Below, piece by piece: positions 8,568 through 16,400 of a stretch of 64,000 bases of DNA. Numbering within the stretch: the stretch's first letter is position 1; every line of letters starts with the position of its first letter. Under the pieces are notes generated by a model, which worked only from the letters and a program-made list of their open reading frames with translations, did not search any database and was not told where the DNA came from. The translations under genes and the position numbers were made by a program. This DNA comes from Rhizobiaceae bacterium (lineage in GTDB: Bacteria > Pseudomonadota > Alphaproteobacteria > Rhizobiales > Rhizobiaceae): assembly GCA_023953905.1 (NCBI GenBank), contig JAMLJA010000001.1:124001-188000 (forward strand), given 5' to 3'.

Positions 8568-8575
8568 ATTTCATT
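8568..8575. promoter_or_regulatory. Shared ATTTCATT element upstream of first DUF1127-like gene
   Basis: The octamer ATTTCATT lies about 105 bases before the start of the DUF1127-like gene at 8680, inside an AT-rich patch in otherwise GC-rich DNA. The same octamer occurs at 11007-11014 ahead of the second DUF1127-like gene and its divergent LysR gene. A common regulator site is a guess based on this match and on the known link between VtlR and small DUF1127 proteins; eight bases can match by chance. Confidence 0.25.
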
Positions 8576-8679
8576 GTGCGCCTGTTTCTCGCCATCTGTT
8601 CGAAACAATTCATCTCTAACTGAGCGGCATCCCAAGGCTGCACTCAATAGGCAGCTGCCACTCAGTTGAGGAAACGAAC

Positions 8680-8841
8680 ATGTTTGAAACCTTGAGCCGC
8701 ATCGCGAAAGCTCGCGCCCGTCGCCGCACCGAATCCATGCTGGACCGCCTTCCGCTGGAGATCCAGAAAGACATCGGCTGGCGCTGGTCGCCCAACCGCA
8801 AGGATCCGCTGACGCCGCGATTGCTGGACTGGAATCTCTAG
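8680..8841 (+). CDS. DUF1127-like small protein
   Basis: This 53-residue gene has a clear start: GAGGAAACGAAC directly before ATG. The product is rich in Arg at the N terminus (KARARRR) and contains the core LPLEIQKDIGW, the diagnostic end of the DUF1127 motif in its rhizobial variant. DUF1127 proteins are small, basic, and in Brucella and Agrobacterium several are activated by the LysR regulator VtlR; their role is thought to involve RNA or phosphate-related physiology but is unsettled. A second copy with core LPIEVQKDIGW sits at 11164, and a VtlR-like gene lies between. A long AT-rich leader (8447-8679) precedes it, suitable for promoter elements. Confidence 0.85.
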   Translation: MFETLSRIAKARARRRTESMLDRLPLEIQKDIGWRWSPNRKDPLTPRLLDWNL

Positions 8842-9097
8842 GCCACGATCAGGCAGGAAATGGCTGAGTACAATCCGCATGGTCACGATGCGGATTGCAC
8901 GACGCCCTTCCCGCTTGCCGTGTAGCGTTCTGTGAGCACTCGCCAAAAGCTCAAAGGGCTGCTCCCACAAGCATCATCGCGGTCGGTCAACGCCTGTTTG
9001 AACGCCTTCTGGCCGCCCACCTTGATTTTCTGTTTGGCGTCCGCACATTCCTTGACGGACATCAAGCGCCTGCGGGCTCAGTCAATCGAAGCGATCA

Positions 9098-10048
9098 GTG
9101 CCAAGTCTGAAGAGTCATCTCGTTGCCTTCGTGCTCAGGCACACTCGAAAGAAGGCGTTTGGGTCCGCCTCGGAGATGAACAGGTGGATTGCCGCGGCAC
9201 GCAGGACGGAAGACCACCGTCCTCCAGCAGCCATTGCGCGGAGAATGTCGGTTAGCAGCCATCAGGTGGACGGATTTCCCGTCTACGAGGTGTCACCGCG
9301 AAGCGGTACGAAGACGCCAATGCGTGTCCTCTATATGCATGGCGGCGCCTATGTCTTCGAGATTTCGCGCTATCACTGGGGTCTGATCGCAGAGATGGCG
9401 GAACGATTGGGCGCGCAAATCACCGTGCCTATCTATCCGCTCGCGCCCCCGAATGATCTTCACAGCATGTTCGGCATGGTATCGAACGTCTACGACGCGA
9501 TGCTGGAAGAGACGGCGCCACAAGACATCGTTTTCATGGGCGACTCGGCTGGCGGCAACATGGCAGTTGTCATCACAATGATGGCTGCCGAGCGCGGGCG
9601 CGACCTGCCGGCTCGGCATGTGCTCATCTCGCCTGGCCTCGATATGTCATTGCAGGACCCTGCGGTGCTCGACTTTGAGAAGCGCGATCCCTGGCTTGGA
9701 ATTCCCGGCGGACTTGAGGCGATCCGGCACTACAGTGCCGGAATCGACCGCAGCGACTGGCGCATCAGTCCCATCTTCGGCAATCTTGCTATTCTTCCGC
9801 CGTCGCTCATACTCATGGGTACGCATGATCTTCTGTACCCCGGCACAATTGCCTTCGCCGAGAAGGCGCGGTCTGCAGGCGCGCAAGTCGATCTCATGGT
9901 GGAGCCGGGAATGTTCCACGTATGGCCGCTCATCCCAACCGTCGAAGCGCGCCGCGCGCGTGATCGGATCGTCACTTACCTTGAGAAGTGGCAGCGCGGC
10001 TCTTCGGCGGCGAACGCATCTGCGCCCGATGCAGCGCAGGCGAGTTGA
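9098..10048 (+). CDS. Alpha/beta hydrolase, HSL-type esterase/lipase
   Basis: The 316-residue protein is a hormone-sensitive-lipase family (bacterial family IV) esterase. It has the oxyanion motif HGG at 81-83, nucleophile Ser150 in GDSAGG, acid Asp244 in GTHDLL and His274 in GMFHVWP, so the catalytic triad is complete. No signal peptide is seen, which suggests a cytoplasmic enzyme acting on short acyl esters; the substrate cannot be read. The start is GTG at 9098 with only a weak upstream ribosome site; another start at 9180 (ATG in the MNRW segment) is possible. It lies between the two DUF1127-like genes but has no clear link to them. Confidence 0.9.
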   Translation: MPSLKSHLVAFVLRHTRKKAFGSASEMNRWIAAARRTEDHRPPAAIARRMSVSSHQVDGFPVYEVSPRSGTKTPMRVLYMHGGAYVFEISRYHWGLIAEMAERLGAQITVPIYPLAPPNDLHSMFGMVSNVYDAMLEETAPQDIVFMGDSAGGNMAVVITMMAAERGRDLPARHVLISPGLDMSLQDPAVLDFEKRDPWLGIPGGLEAIRHYSAGIDRSDWRISPIFGNLAILPPSLILMGTHDLLYPGTIAFAEKARSAGAQVDLMVEPGMFHVWPLIPTVEARRARDRIVTYLEKWQRGSSAANASAPDAAQAS

Positions 10049-10071
10049 CGCTCAGCAACACTCGATACGCG

Positions 10072-10971
10072 CTAGAACTTGCCCGTTTCCTTGAAGACGT
10101 CGAACGTGGCTCGGATATGGTCTGCAACCGCCTTAACGGGCACGCTCGCATCGGTCGCCACAGCCATCGCAAGACTATAGTTCCCTATCTGAGGCATGCC
10201 GTCCTTCGGTCCAAGCTCAACCATGTCATTGCCGAGGAACGATCTCGGCAATGGGGCGACAGCCAGATCCGCCATGATCGCGGCGCGCTGCCCTGCCGTG
10301 TGTGAACTCATATAGGCCACACGATAGTTGCGCCCTTCCCTCCCCAGCGCTTCCAGCGCACCGGCGCGCCATGCACACCCTTCTTCCCAGATGGAAACCG
10401 GCAATGGTTCCCGCAGATGCGCACAGCCACCCTTCGCCCCAGCCCACACCAGCGGCTCTGTCAGGAGAATTTCCGCACCTGCCGCACTTGCCTTGTAGGA
10501 ATTGGTCAGCAGCGTCAGATCGAGCGCCCGATCATCCATGCGACGCCGCAGATTGACGCTTTGGTCAATGACCACGTCGACAGCAATCGCAGGATGCGAA
10601 TGCGCAAACCGTTTGAGCACATGCGGCAAAACGCGCTCGCCGTAGTCATCCGGCGCGCCAAGACGCACGACGCCGACAATGTCGGGAACAATGAACTTGG
10701 AAACTGCTTCCCGATTGATGGCCAGAAGCCGTCGGGCATAGCCCAGAAGCATCTCCCCATCTGTCGTAAGCGATACGGAGCGCGCATCGCGCGAAAACAC
10801 CGGACGCCCAAGAATATCCTCAAGCTTCTTGATCTGCATCGAGACGGCTGACGGGGTTCGATAGACGGCACTGGCCGCTGTCGTAAAGCTGCCCGTTTCA
10901 GCAATGGCGGTAAATGTCCTCAAAACGTCGAGATCGAGAAGCGGTAGCGGGTGATTGAGTGGGGCGTTCAC
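10072..10971 (-). CDS. vtlR: LysR-family regulator, VtlR/LsrB-like
   Basis: The 299-residue protein is a LysR-type regulator: an N-terminal winged helix-turn-helix (about 13-72, with AETGSFTTAA and TPSAVSMQIKKLE) and a C-terminal periplasmic-binding-like effector domain. The wording LPLLDLDVLRTF at the start and KGGCAHLREPLPV and SHTAGQRAAI in the effector domain recall VtlR/LsrB of Brucella, Agrobacterium and Sinorhizobium, regulators of AbcR small RNAs and of small DUF1127 proteins. Two such small genes lie on either side (8680 and 11164), the second divergent from it across 192 bases, which strengthens the assignment. Whether it is the ortholog or a paralog cannot be decided here. Confidence 0.8.
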   Translation of the reverse strand: MNAPLNHPLPLLDLDVLRTFTAIAETGSFTTAASAVYRTPSAVSMQIKKLEDILGRPVFSRDARSVSLTTDGEMLLGYARRLLAINREAVSKFIVPDIVGVVRLGAPDDYGERVLPHVLKRFAHSHPAIAVDVVIDQSVNLRRRMDDRALDLTLLTNSYKASAAGAEILLTEPLVWAGAKGGCAHLREPLPVSIWEEGCAWRAGALEALGREGRNYRVAYMSSHTAGQRAAIMADLAVAPLPRSFLGNDMVELGPKDGMPQIGNYSLAMAVATDASVPVKAVADHIRATFDVFKETGKF

Positions 10972-11006
10972 GGTTCATCCAATCAAAATACTTGAACAAG
11001 AACATC

Positions 11007-11014
11007 ATTTCATT
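11007..11014. promoter_or_regulatory. Shared ATTTCATT element in the LysR/DUF1127 divergent region
   Basis: This second copy of ATTTCATT lies 35 bases before the LysR start and about 150 bases before the small gene at 11164. It is embedded in an AT-rich run that continues as TCGATTGATTGAAC. The position suits a LysR autoregulatory and activating site, but no T-N11-A dyad can be fixed with confidence. Confidence 0.25.
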
Positions 11015-11163
11015 TCGATTGATTGAACACAAAATGCGGCGCACAGTCAATGGCGTCGCTGTGCAATCTCTCCGTCAGCGACACCAGAAATGGAAACGGC
11101 CGTCTCAGAATGGGAAACGGTGCCAAACGCATCGTGTCCGCAAGGATAGTGGAAGGACATGAC

Positions 11164-11349
11164 ATGCATATCCTCGCAACCATCGGTCACTTAGCAATGA
11201 CCTACCGCGCCGCACGGGCGCGAAACGCAACCGAACGCGCGATCGCTAGCCTGCCGATCGAGGTTCAGAAGGACATCGGATGGCCAGATGCCGAGAGAAG
11301 CCGCACAATTCATCCGATCCAAGTTGGAACGTGGGCCGGAGGTCGCTGA
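11164..11349 (+). CDS. DUF1127-like small protein, second copy
   Basis: This 61-residue gene starts at ATG 11164 with GGAAGGA about 8 bases upstream. The product contains TYRAARARNATER followed by the core SLPIEVQKDIGWPD, which aligns with the core LPLEIQKDIGW of the gene at 8680; outside this core the two differ, including a longer C-terminal tail here. It is divergent from the VtlR-like regulator, the classic arrangement for a LysR target gene. A longer open frame runs back to 11023, but it has no ribosome site and no similarity, so the short form is chosen. A strong hairpin at 11368-11404 follows 18 bases after the stop. Confidence 0.85.
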   Translation: MHILATIGHLAMTYRAARARNATERAIASLPIEVQKDIGWPDAERSRTIHPIQVGTWAGGR

Positions 11350-11667
11350 TTTGGACCAATGCAATCGTATCCTGCCGGTCGAACAGCAGAGCGCCGGCAG
11401 GATATGAAATCAGGTTGCCTGCAGCCAGTCGGAGGCGGCATTGGTGACATTGCCTGGCCTGCCCTCTCCCTTGCGTTGACTTCAACGCTGATCCAGCGGT
11501 CACATGAAAAGTGTGAATTTTCGACAGTGTCGTTTTTGTAGCTGCGCACTTCGCATTTGACGCTCATTGACGTCGCGTTCCTCACTACATGTCCGGCATC
11601 AAACGTGATGCCCAACTCCCAATTTTGGCGAAGGCACCCCGTGTAATTTGATGCATGGAGACGTGTC
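11350..11667. other. Gene-free stretch with hairpin and possible sRNA locus
   Basis: No convincing gene is visible here. The left part holds the hairpin listed separately. The right part (about 11500-11667) is locally AT-richer, has TTGAC-type boxes near 11555-11570, and contains CTCCCA at 11611-11616. Because AbcR small RNAs of this order carry anti-ribosome-site loops with such a motif and are controlled by VtlR-type regulators, the stretch is a place to look for a small RNA, but I cannot recognise one from sequence alone. Confidence 0.3.
11368..11404. terminator. Strong hairpin after DUF1127-like gene
   Basis: An 11-base perfect inverted repeat (TATCCTGCCGG and CCGGCAGGATA, 15-base loop) extends by a G-T wobble to about 14 pairs. 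It lies 18 bases after the stop of the small gene at 11164. There is no T tract, so it may act as a processing or stability element rather than an intrinsic terminator. Confidence 0.55.
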
Positions 11668-11808
11668 GTGACGATTTTTTTCCGCCTTTTCAGCAAGCGC
11701 AATCAGGGAAACCTGACGACCTCACTTGAGCGCCAGCGTCTGGGCAAGACGATGCCTGGCCAGACCGGTGCGGTCGCAGCCAACCGCCTTGGAATGCTCG
11801 TGAACTGA
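11668..11808 (+). CDS. Possible 46-residue small protein
   Basis: A GTG at 11668 is preceded by GGAGA about 7 bases upstream and opens a 46-codon frame beginning TIFFRLFSKRNQGN and ending LGMLVN. The product would be basic with a short hydrophobic start. It is followed 42 bases later by a hairpin. It shares no motif with the DUF1127-like neighbours and I recognise no family. Support is limited to the ribosome site, the terminator-like hairpin and its place in a run of small genes. Confidence 0.3.
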   Translation: MTIFFRLFSKRNQGNLTTSLERQRLGKTMPGQTGAVAANRLGMLVN

Positions 11809-11850
11809 TTGTTCAATCGGCACATCGTGCCATTTGCGCATTGAACGAGA

Positions 11851-11881
11851 AACGCCGTCCCGAAAAAATAGGGGCGGCGTT
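11851..11881. terminator. Terminator-like hairpin
   Basis: AACGCCGTCCC and GGGGCGGCGTT pair over 11 positions with one G-T wobble around an A-rich loop (gaaaaaata). It follows the possible small gene at 11668 by about 40 bases and precedes the AraC-type gene. The bases after it lack a T run. Confidence 0.5.
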
Positions 11882-12042
11882 ACTGTTTGCCAGATTGCGA
11901 CACGCAACCATCTGCCCTGCCGTCCCGATGGCATGTGTTTTCTCGCTCCGGTGAAGAATCCCCATTGACACCGACCGCCATCCCAGATGACAGATGGTCT
12001 ATTCGCGACATTTGATCGCGGCTCGTGCGGCGTGAGGATGCG

Positions 12043-13044
12043 TTGAGCGCACCGAAGAATCTGATCAAGCGATCGCTTGTCTTCTTTCTCGTCCCTGATT
12101 TCACCATGGTCGCGTTCGCGACAGCAATCGAGCCATTGCGCATCGCCAACCGGATGCTTGGCTATGAGGCCTACAGATGGCGACTTGCCAGCTTCGACGG
12201 CCGCGCCGTTATGGCCTCAAATGGTGTGGAATGCGGCGTCGACGGATCTTTGGAAGAAGAGCGCCGCAAGCTTGCTGGTCCTGACCGGCCCTCCTTGGTC
12301 TTGGTGTGCGGCGGCGTTAATATAGAGCGCTACAGCAACCGCTCGGTATTCGCCTGGCTCAGGGAGGAATACAACCGAGGCGTTGGCATCGGCGGCCTTT
12401 GCACCGGCGCATATCTGCTGGCAGCCGCCGGTCTCCTGGCGAACAGGCGCTGCGCGATTCACTGGGAGAATCTGCCCGGTTTTGCCGAGGCATTTCCCAA
12501 AGTTAATGTCTTCGCCGATCTGTTCGAAATCGACCAGAACATCTTCACATGTGCCGGCGGCACCGCCGCGATGGACATGATGTTGAAGCTCATGGGAGAC
12601 GATTTCGACGACGGGCTCGTGAATCGGGTGTGCGAACAGATGCTGACCGACCGGGTCCGAAGCCCGACCGATCGTCAGCGATTGCCACTTCGCGCCCGGC
12701 TCGGCGTACAGAATTCCAAAGTTTTGTCGATCATCGAACTGATGGAAAGCAATCTGTCCGAGCCACTTTCGCTCATCGAAATCGCTGACAGCGTGGATCT
12801 GTCCCGACGCCAGATCGAACGCCTCTTCAGGCAGGAAATGGGTCGCTCGCCGGCGCGCTATTATCTCGAAATCAGGCTCGACCGGGCGCGCCACCTGCTG
12901 ATCCAGTCGTCCATGCCGGTGGTGGATGTGGCGGTGGCATGCGGCTTTGTCTCGGCGTCGCATTTCTCCAAATGCTATCGCGAGCTTTACGCGCGATCAC
13001 CGCAACAGGAGCGGTTGGACCGCAAGCGCCTGATGGCAGCCTGA
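12043..13044 (+). CDS. GlxA-family AraC-type regulator (GATase1-like plus HTH)
   Basis: The protein has a DJ-1/PfpI (GATase1-like) N-terminal domain (about 5-195) with the nucleophile-elbow motif GGLCTGAYLLA, then a C-terminal AraC double helix-turn-helix (about 230-325) with SLIEIADSVDLSRRQIERLF and VAVACGFVSASHFSKCYR. This is the layout of GlxA-type regulators, including GbdR, which activates glycine betaine and dimethylglycine catabolism. The dimethylglycine-dehydrogenase-like gene at 16401 and the sarcosine oxidase operon at 30453 make that type of inducer plausible, though not shown. I place the start at TTG 12043, which has GAGG five bases upstream; GTG 12025 in the same frame has no ribosome site. 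Confidence 0.88.
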   Translation: MSAPKNLIKRSLVFFLVPDFTMVAFATAIEPLRIANRMLGYEAYRWRLASFDGRAVMASNGVECGVDGSLEEERRKLAGPDRPSLVLVCGGVNIERYSNRSVFAWLREEYNRGVGIGGLCTGAYLLAAAGLLANRRCAIHWENLPGFAEAFPKVNVFADLFEIDQNIFTCAGGTAAMDMMLKLMGDDFDDGLVNRVCEQMLTDRVRSPTDRQRLPLRARLGVQNSKVLSIIELMESNLSEPLSLIEIADSVDLSRRQIERLFRQEMGRSPARYYLEIRLDRARHLLIQSSMPVVDVAVACGFVSASHFSKCYRELYARSPQQERLDRKRLMAA

Positions 13045-13149
13045 TCCGGCAACGCACCGATCCGGGCGGGCAACATTTCCTGTCGCATACACCCTCGGTT
13101 AGGAGAGCCGTCCTATATTCTGCGATACGCACCGGACAATTGGACGACC

Positions 13150-14358
13150 ATGACCAGTATGAGCCACGGCGCAACCCGCCAGCTTGGGATAGCATTTGTC
13201 GGCACGGGCTTTGTCGCCGACTATTATATGACGACCCTCCCAAATCATCCCGAACTCCGCCTCACAGGCGTTTTCGATCGAGATCCCGGAGCCAGTGCGC
13301 GGTTCTCCCGCTTTTATGGTGTGCGTGTATACCGCGACCTCGACGAGATATTGGATGACCCCGCGGTCGAGATCGTTGTCAACCTGACGACGCCTGAAAG
13401 CCATTTTGAGGTATCCGAGCGCGCGCTGCAAAGAGGCAAACACGTCTACTGCGAAAAGCCACTCGCGATGGATCTCGGTGATGCCGAAACGCTGGTCGCT
13501 CTCGCGCAGTCGCACAAGCTGGTGCTCGCCACTGCCCCTGCAAATGCGCTCAGCCCCGCAACCCTGGCGGTGGCATCGGCGCTCGATTCGGGAAAGATCG
13601 GCACGCCACGATTGATCTATGCAGAACTTGAAGACGGGCCTGTGTTCCGTGACAACTGGCAAGAATGGCGGTCAGTGTCCGGTGCTCCCTGGCCGGGGCC
13701 TCACGAGTTTGAAATAGGCTGCACACTGGAGCATGCGGGCTACGCGCTCTCGTGGCTGATCTCGCTTTTTGGGCCGGTGTGCTCGGTGACAGCCTTTTCT
13801 GCACTGGCCTTCGAAGACAAGGGCCCGCCACCGCGACCTCTCGGTCCAGACTTTTCGGTCGGCGCGCTATGGTTCGAGAGCGGACCTGTCGCCCGGCTGA
13901 CCTGTGGGCTCTCCGCCCCGCGCGACCGGTCTTTGACGATCATGGGCGACAAGGGCACGATCGCCGTGCGCGATCTCTGGGATCATCATTCTTCGGTGAG
14001 GCTTTCACCCGCTGATGCGCCTCGCAACCTCCTTGAGAAGGTGGCGGGACGCTTTGAGCGCTATATAGGCCGTTCCTTGCCAAGCAGGCCGGCACCCGGC
14101 CACGCCATCCCCGTCAGCCGCGCAAAGGGCATCAAACTGCCATCCTATCCGTCTCAGATTGATTTCTGCGGCGGTATTGCCGCGCAGGCAAGAGCGATCA
14201 TTGACGGAACCACGCCGTTCTTCTCCGGCGAGGTCGCCCTTCACATCACAGAAATTGCACTCGCCTTGTCGGGTGCGGGAGCAGAATCAGGACCGATTCG
14301 CCCTCGCTCGACCTTCAATCTCGCGCGGGCGCGGAGCGAATCCGTTCGATCACCTTAA
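13150..14358 (+). CDS. Gfo/Idh/MocA family oxidoreductase
   Basis: The 402-residue protein has an N-terminal Rossmann domain with the dinucleotide motif FVGTGFVADYY near residue 15, followed by the family's EKP lysine (YCEKPLAMDL, about residue 104) and a C-terminal alpha/beta domain. Such enzymes oxidise or reduce sugar, inositol or related polyol carbonyls with NAD(P). The ATG at 13150 is preferred over 13162. It converges with a second family member on the other strand and the two coding regions overlap by 44 bases at their 3' ends. The substrate is unknown; there is no sugar transporter next to it. Confidence 0.85.
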   Translation: MTSMSHGATRQLGIAFVGTGFVADYYMTTLPNHPELRLTGVFDRDPGASARFSRFYGVRVYRDLDEILDDPAVEIVVNLTTPESHFEVSERALQRGKHVYCEKPLAMDLGDAETLVALAQSHKLVLATAPANALSPATLAVASALDSGKIGTPRLIYAELEDGPVFRDNWQEWRSVSGAPWPGPHEFEIGCTLEHAGYALSWLISLFGPVCSVTAFSALAFEDKGPPPRPLGPDFSVGALWFESGPVARLTCGLSAPRDRSLTIMGDKGTIAVRDLWDHHSSVRLSPADAPRNLLEKVAGRFERYIGRSLPSRPAPGHAIPVSRAKGIKLPSYPSQIDFCGGIAAQARAIIDGTTPFFSGEVALHITEIALALSGAGAESGPIRPRSTFNLARARSESVRSP

Positions 14359-15391
14359 GCACCGCGATTGTGTCGGATGCCGGGACGATTGATGATTGTA
14401 GCGCGCCACTGCGCACAGCCTCCTGGACGTGCCGGGCTTCAAACTGAAGGCCCGAGCCCGAAAACTCGAAATTCTGGCTCCGACGACCTGGCAAAGGCAA
14501 GCGCGAGAGCAGCTTGCCCAGCGGTCCGGCAAGATCGGATCGCGCTCCCGCAAAACGCAGACGGCTGGTCGCCGGGCCGAAAACGCTCAGACGCTGTGCT
14601 TTGAGGAAGGGCGGCGACAGAACGAGAGCGCCCTCGGTACCAAAAATGCGGAATGCATTGTCGCCATCCCGGTCAAAACCGCATGAGAGTGCCGCCTGAA
14701 CCTCACCGAAGCGAAGGTGGAAATCGCTTCGAATATCGACACCGGTGCGCGCTGCGCGCCAGTTCCCGTCAATCGCGTCGGGCTCGCCAAACAGAAAATT
14801 TGCCAGCGAGAGCGGATAGACGCCGAGATCCAATGCGGCCCCGCCTCCAAGCGCAGGATCGAAGAAGCGGCTGTCGGCATCCTCCTCCATGCGATAGGCA
14901 AGCTCTGCCGATACCGACGTCACGCGGCCGATCGCCCCTGCATCGATCGCTGCTTTGGCAGCCTCGACCGCGGGGAGGAAGCGGCTCCACATCGCCTCCA
15001 TTGCGAAAACCCCGTTGCGGGAAGCCGACGCAAAGACCGCCTCCGCGTCCGCGCTCGCAACGGCTAGCGGCTTCTCGACCAGAACCGGCTTCCCGGCCTC
15101 TATCGATTGGATGGCCTGTTCGGCGTGCAACTGGTTTGGGCTCGCCACGTAAACCGCATCAACAGAACGGTCATTCAGAAGCGCATCCAGTTCTTGATAG
15201 GCGCGAATGCCGCCCAGCTCGTCCGCAAACCTTTTCGCCCCAATAACGTCCCGCGAAGAGACCGCCACGACAGAGGCCTTGCCGGCAAGCTTGAGATCCT
15301 CGGCAAACTGGCGCGCGATGACACCCGTTCCGACGATGCCCCAGCCAAAGGGCCGGCTTTCATTGGTTTGAGGTGATGGCGGCGGCTCCAT
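14315..15391 (-). CDS. Gfo/Idh/MocA family oxidoreductase, second member
   Basis: The protein (358 aa from ATG 15391) starts MEPPPSPQTNESRPFGWG and carries the NAD(P) motif GIVGTGVIARQ, the conserved EKPLAVASAD with its lysine near residue 105, and a C-terminal substrate domain containing GGGAALDLGVYPL, the typical His/Tyr-containing helix region of dehydrogenases such as trans-1,2-dihydrobenzenediol or glucose-fructose oxidoreductase types. The upstream frame to 15475 reads like non-coding extension. Its end overlaps the convergent gene at 13150-14358, and the DUF1194 gene stops 68 bases upstream on the same strand. The substrate cannot be assigned. Confidence 0.85.
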   Translation of the reverse strand: MEPPPSPQTNESRPFGWGIVGTGVIARQFAEDLKLAGKASVVAVSSRDVIGAKRFADELGGIRAYQELDALLNDRSVDAVYVASPNQLHAEQAIQSIEAGKPVLVEKPLAVASADAEAVFASASRNGVFAMEAMWSRFLPAVEAAKAAIDAGAIGRVTSVSAELAYRMEEDADSRFFDPALGGGAALDLGVYPLSLANFLFGEPDAIDGNWRAARTGVDIRSDFHLRFGEVQAALSCGFDRDGDNAFRIFGTEGALVLSPPFLKAQRLSVFGPATSRLRFAGARSDLAGPLGKLLSRLPLPGRRSQNFEFSGSGLQFEARHVQEAVRSGALQSSIVPASDTIAVLKVIERIRSAPARD

Positions 15392-15459
15392 GACTCTTCG
15401 TAGCCGCAGCAGCCTAAAAATACATTTACAAACATCTGCGGATACAGCATCGCGCTGGC

Positions 15460-16308
15460 CTACCGCGCGTTCCACATCCAGCTACGGTCGCGCCACATCT
15501 TCTCGCCAATCAGGCAGTCGTAAGGCGACTTCGACTGAGCGTACATCACCGGCGGCCGCGACACATCTGCGCTTGCACGTTGAACGAGGCTGGCATCGGC
15601 AAGCTCCAGAACAAGCTTGCGGCGTACAGCCTCGGGGAATTGATCCCAACTATTGACCGGAATCATGAAGGCGCCCGGCCCTCCAATGACGCAGTTGGTG
15701 TAGTAACGATCGAGGTCCGCGACGTCATAGGCGCTCGCAAATCCGCCATTGGTCATCAGCGGCAAGCCATTGATGATGATGCCGTTCGCGATCGCTCTGT
15801 CGCGCGAGCCGTCGACCGGAGGCCCCTGATTGTTCGGACCGTCGCCCGAAATGTCGATCACGCGTTTGAAGCTGCGAAAATCGCTCTCGGCGAAAAGATC
15901 AAGACTGAAGTCGATTGCTCCAGAGATCGATGTACGCCGTGCACTTGCCGATGGGGCCGCCGTAAGCTGACTCGTCACGCGTTCAGCATCCTCCCGCGAG
16001 GCGATCACCGCCCACGGCACGATGACGCGCTGCGTTCTGACGCCCGCCCATTCGAAATAGGTGATCGCGACCTTGCCATGCATGCCGCTCGCAATAGCAT
16101 CCAGAACCTGATCGTCGGTAAGGGCAGCGGCATAGCCATGGCGCTGTATCTCAAGCTCAGCGGGCGACATGGAGAGAGACACGTCAACAGCCAGTACAAG
16201 AGCAATGTCCACAGTCTCGGCGGCGCGCGCGGCAGGCACAGTCGGGAGAACCAGCGTGGCGGCCACGCTGCCGATCATTCCCCACCGTGCAGGTGCTGGA
16301 AGAGCCAT
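15460..16308 (-). CDS. DUF1194 protein, exported VWA-like
   Basis: The protein (282 aa from ATG 16308) has a signal peptide of about 30 residues ending in an AAE region, then a von Willebrand A-like domain. The metal-site motif is DVSLSMSP (DxSxS), followed later by a DISGDGPNN strand. These are the hallmarks of DUF1194, a periplasmic family of unknown role in alphaproteobacteria. A GTG two codons earlier (16314) is an alternative start. It precedes the Gfo/Idh/MocA gene by 68 bases and follows the dehydrogenase gene at 16401 on the same strand by about 90 bases, so a shared transcript is possible. Confidence 0.85.
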   Translation of the reverse strand: MALPAPARWGMIGSVAATLVLPTVPAARAAETVDIALVLAVDVSLSMSPAELEIQRHGYAAALTDDQVLDAIASGMHGKVAITYFEWAGVRTQRVIVPWAVIASREDAERVTSQLTAAPSASARRTSISGAIDFSLDLFAESDFRSFKRVIDISGDGPNNQGPPVDGSRDRAIANGIIINGLPLMTNGGFASAYDVADLDRYYTNCVIGGPGAFMIPVNSWDQFPEAVRRKLVLELADASLVQRASADVSRPPVMYAQSKSPYDCLIGEKMWRDRSWMWNAR

Positions 16309-16400
16309 AGTCACAGCGTATGCGAGATTCGCCCGCCGACAAACAATGCAGTGGTGCCAACGCCTCTCTTGCTACTCACGATTTCGAGAGGTTGGTCTAC

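Noticed and set aside
8883..9065. 60-codon minus-strand frame between the DUF1127-like gene and the esterase
   Set aside because: It has a slightly helix-like stretch (KVGGQKAFKQALTD) but no ribosome site, no family match and an odd C terminus; evidence is too thin.
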